From Methylocystaceae bacterium (GTDB lineage Bacteria; Pseudomonadota; Alphaproteobacteria; Rhizobiales; Beijerinckiaceae): 7,899 nucleotides of DNA. The stretch's first letter is position 1. The number at the start of each line of letters is the position of its first letter. The notes beneath the pieces are model-generated. The model was not told the origin of the DNA. It searched no databases and saw only the letters and a program-made list of their open reading frames with translations. The position numbers and the translations under genes are program-made. The stretch spans positions 1-7,899 of the forward strand of contig PQAN01000378.1 in NCBI GenBank assembly GCA_003105285.1. The letters are read 5' to 3'. Shown piece after piece: positions 6,463 to 7,899 of the stretch.

Positions 6463-6482
6463 GGCGGCGCAAAGTCGCCGCC
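6463..6482 (+). promoter_or_regulatory. Hairpin just upstream of the kdsB start
   Basis: GGCGGCG (6463-6469) pairs perfectly with CGCCGCC (6476-6482) around the loop CAAAGT. It fills the 42-bp gap between the lipoprotein gene and kdsB and ends nine bases before the kdsB ATG. No T-run follows. It could weakly terminate the lipoprotein transcript, or cover the region where a ribosome site would sit and so limit kdsB translation. No purine-rich ribosome site is visible between it and the ATG. Confidence 0.4.
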
Positions 6483-6491
6483 TGTCCGCCC

Positions 6492-7226
6492 ATGGCCGAT
6501 CCGATCATCGTCATTCCCGCCCGCATGGGCTCGACGCGCCTGCCCGGCAAAGCGCTCGCGCGGATCGGCGACCGGCCGATGATCGTCCATGTACTGGAGC
6601 GGGCGCTCGCCGCCGCCATCGGCCCGGTCGCCGTCGCCACCGACTCGGAAGAGATCGCCCGAGCCGTCGAGTCTGCCGGCGGACGGGCGGTCCTGACGGT
6701 GGACGATCACATCTGCGGCACGGATCGGATCGGCGAGGCGCTGGCGACGTTGGACGCGGCCGGCGTCCATGATGTCGTCGTCAATCTACAGGGCGACCAG
6801 CCGGGAATCGAGCCCGACGCCATCGCCGCCGCGCTCGGCGCGCTGGAGGATCCGCGCGTCGACATCGCGACGCTCGCGGCGGTCGCCGAACCCGGCGAGC
6901 GGGACGATCCGAACGTCGTCAAGCTGATCGGCGCCGAAATCGCGCCCGGGAGGCTGCGCGCCCTCTATTTCACGCGCGCGCCGGCGCCTTATGGCGAGGG
7001 GCCGCATCACCACCACATCGGGCTCTATGCGTTCCGCCGCGTCTGTCTCGAGCGTTTCACGCGCCTGCCGCCTTCGCCGCTGGAGCGTCGGGAGCGGCTC
7101 GAGCAATTGCGCGCCCTGGAGGATGGAATGCGCATAGACGCCGTGCTTCTGGACAAAGCGCCCCGAGGGGTGGATACCAGCGTCGACTTGGAGCGACTGC
7201 GCGGGGCGCCTCAGAGGAAAGTATGA
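6492..7226 (+). CDS. kdsB: 3-deoxy-manno-octulosonate cytidylyltransferase (CMP-Kdo synthetase)
   Basis: KdsB joins CTP and Kdo to give CMP-Kdo plus pyrophosphate, the cytoplasmic activation step that feeds Kdo into lipid A-core synthesis (EC 2.7.7.38). The 244-residue protein has the normal family length. The nucleotide-binding signature IPARMGSTRLPGK spans residues 8-20; GTDR is at 76-79 and the metal-binding NLQGDQP at 98-104, with D102 the expected metal ligand. HIGLYAFRR and LEQLRALEDGMRI follow in the usual order. The residues before GTDR read HIC where relatives usually have a serine next to the glycine, a small oddity. The ATG at 6492 is chosen because IPAR must be included and nothing further upstream fits. 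No clear ribosome site precedes it, and a hairpin ends nine bases before it. Its TGA overlaps the pheA ATG. Confidence 0.96.
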   Translation: MADPIIVIPARMGSTRLPGKALARIGDRPMIVHVLERALAAAIGPVAVATDSEEIARAVESAGGRAVLTVDDHICGTDRIGEALATLDAAGVHDVVVNLQGDQPGIEPDAIAAALGALEDPRVDIATLAAVAEPGERDDPNVVKLIGAEIAPGRLRALYFTRAPAPYGEGPHHHHIGLYAFRRVCLERFTRLPPSPLERRERLEQLRALEDGMRIDAVLLDKAPRGVDTSVDLERLRGAPQRKV

Positions 7227-7899
7227 GCGAACGGCAGAAGATAGCCTATCAGGGAGAACCCGGCGCCAATTCGGACATTGCGTGCCGCGACGTCTATCCG
7301 CATCTCGAGCCCCTGCCCTGCGCGAGCTTCGAGGACGCCTTCGCGGCCGTCACCGACGGCGTGGCGACGCTCGGAATGATCCCGATCGAGAATTCGATCG
7401 CCGGCCGCGTCGCCGATATTCATCATTTCCTGCCGAATTCGGGCCTGCATATCATCGGCGAATATTTCCTGCCGATCCATTTTCAATTGATGGCGCCGCG
7501 CGGCGCGAGTCGCGAGACGTTGCGCTCTGTCTACAGCCATGTCCATGCGCTGGGTCAATGCCGCAAGATCATCCGCGAGCTCGGCCTCGCCGCCCACACG
7601 GCCGGCGACACGGCGGGCGCGGCGCATGAGGTGGCGCAATGGAACGACAAGACCAAGGCCGCGCTCGCGCCGCTGCTCGCGGCGACCATCTACGGCCTCG
7701 ACGTGATCGCCGGAAATGTCGAGGACGAGGCGCACAACACCACGCGTTTCGTGGTGCTGTCCAAGACCGCGCAATGGCCCGCGCCCAATAATGGGCCGAC
7801 GATGACGAGCTTCGTGTTCCGCGTGCGCAATGTGCCGGCGGCGCTCTACAAGGCGCTCGGCGGCTTCGCCACCAATGGCGTCAACATGACGAAGCTCGA
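7223..7899 (+). CDS. pheA: Prephenate dehydratase, 3' end outside window
   Basis: The first 225 codons of a monofunctional prephenate dehydratase, which converts prephenate to phenylpyruvate in phenylalanine synthesis (EC 4.2.1.51). The catalytic domain shows AYQGEPGANS (near the N-terminus), PIENSIAGRV, GDTAGAA, ATIYGL and the hallmark EDEAHNTTRFVVL, with the catalytic-region TRF at residues 174-176. A regulatory ACT domain begins near 193 (TSFVFRVRNVPAALYKALGGF), so feedback inhibition by phenylalanine is expected. About 60 residues, including the usual ESRP motif, lie beyond the window. No chorismate mutase domain precedes it, unlike the fused E. coli PheA. The segment KAALAPLLAATIYGL departs a little from the more usual ASxLAAEIYGL pattern. 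Its ATG overlaps the kdsB stop as ATGA, with AGAGGAAAG just upstream as a ribosome site, so translation is probably coupled to kdsB. Confidence 0.95.
   Translation, partial: MSERQKIAYQGEPGANSDIACRDVYPHLEPLPCASFEDAFAAVTDGVATLGMIPIENSIAGRVADIHHFLPNSGLHIIGEYFLPIHFQLMAPRGASRETLRSVYSHVHALGQCRKIIRELGLAAHTAGDTAGAAHEVAQWNDKTKAALAPLLAATIYGLDVIAGNVEDEAHNTTRFVVLSKTAQWPAPNNGPTMTSFVFRVRNVPAALYKALGGFATNGVNMTKL

Noticed and set aside
5745..6770. 341-codon open frame on the minus strand
   Set aside because: It runs antisense through the lipoprotein gene and into kdsB, both of which have clear signals; its product has no recognisable domain.

Overview
The window is GC-rich chromosomal DNA whose proteins look alphaproteobacterial. 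Its TopA ends in a lysine/alanine tail, its RNase R is of the alphaproteobacterial type, its L33 has no cysteines, and its prephenate dehydratase is monofunctional. Together these point to the order Hyphomicrobiales (Rhizobiales), perhaps near the methanotrophs Methylocystis and Methylosinus. The genus-level guess is an impression from sequence style and is not proven. No rRNA, tRNA, CRISPR array or complete insertion sequence was seen.

Layout. Positions 1-726 are the 3' end of topA (DNA topoisomerase I). A converging minus-strand gene (766-2508) encodes a TadG-like protein with one membrane segment and a von Willebrand factor A (vWA) domain. A 289-bp divergent region separates it from rnr (RNase R, 2798-5110). 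A canonical promoter at 5141-5168 then leads into rpmG (ribosomal protein L33, 5250-5417), a 55-codon gene that is easy to miss. Six bases after rpmG lies an 80-bp palindromic repeat of the dispersed bacterial type (5424-5503). About 530 bp without a convincing gene follows, including a conspicuously AT-rich patch. The right end holds a small uncharacterised lipoprotein (6036-6449), kdsB (CMP-Kdo synthetase, 6492-7226) and the 5' part of pheA (prephenate dehydratase, from 7223), with kdsB and pheA joined by an ATGA overlap.

How the genes work together. TopA, RNase R and L33 are information-processing housekeeping genes. As I recall, related genomes keep topA, rnr and rpmG close together, so the TadG-like gene looks like an insertion into an old housekeeping neighbourhood. 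KdsB activates Kdo for lipopolysaccharide, while PheA commits prephenate to phenylalanine. Their overlap implies co-translation, although the pathways share no intermediate.

Nothing here is clearly a new multi-gene system. The parts most worth a second look are the orphan vWA protein with its cysteine- and aspartate-rich insert, the palindromic repeat after rpmG, the gene-free region that follows it, and the unnamed lipoprotein before kdsB.
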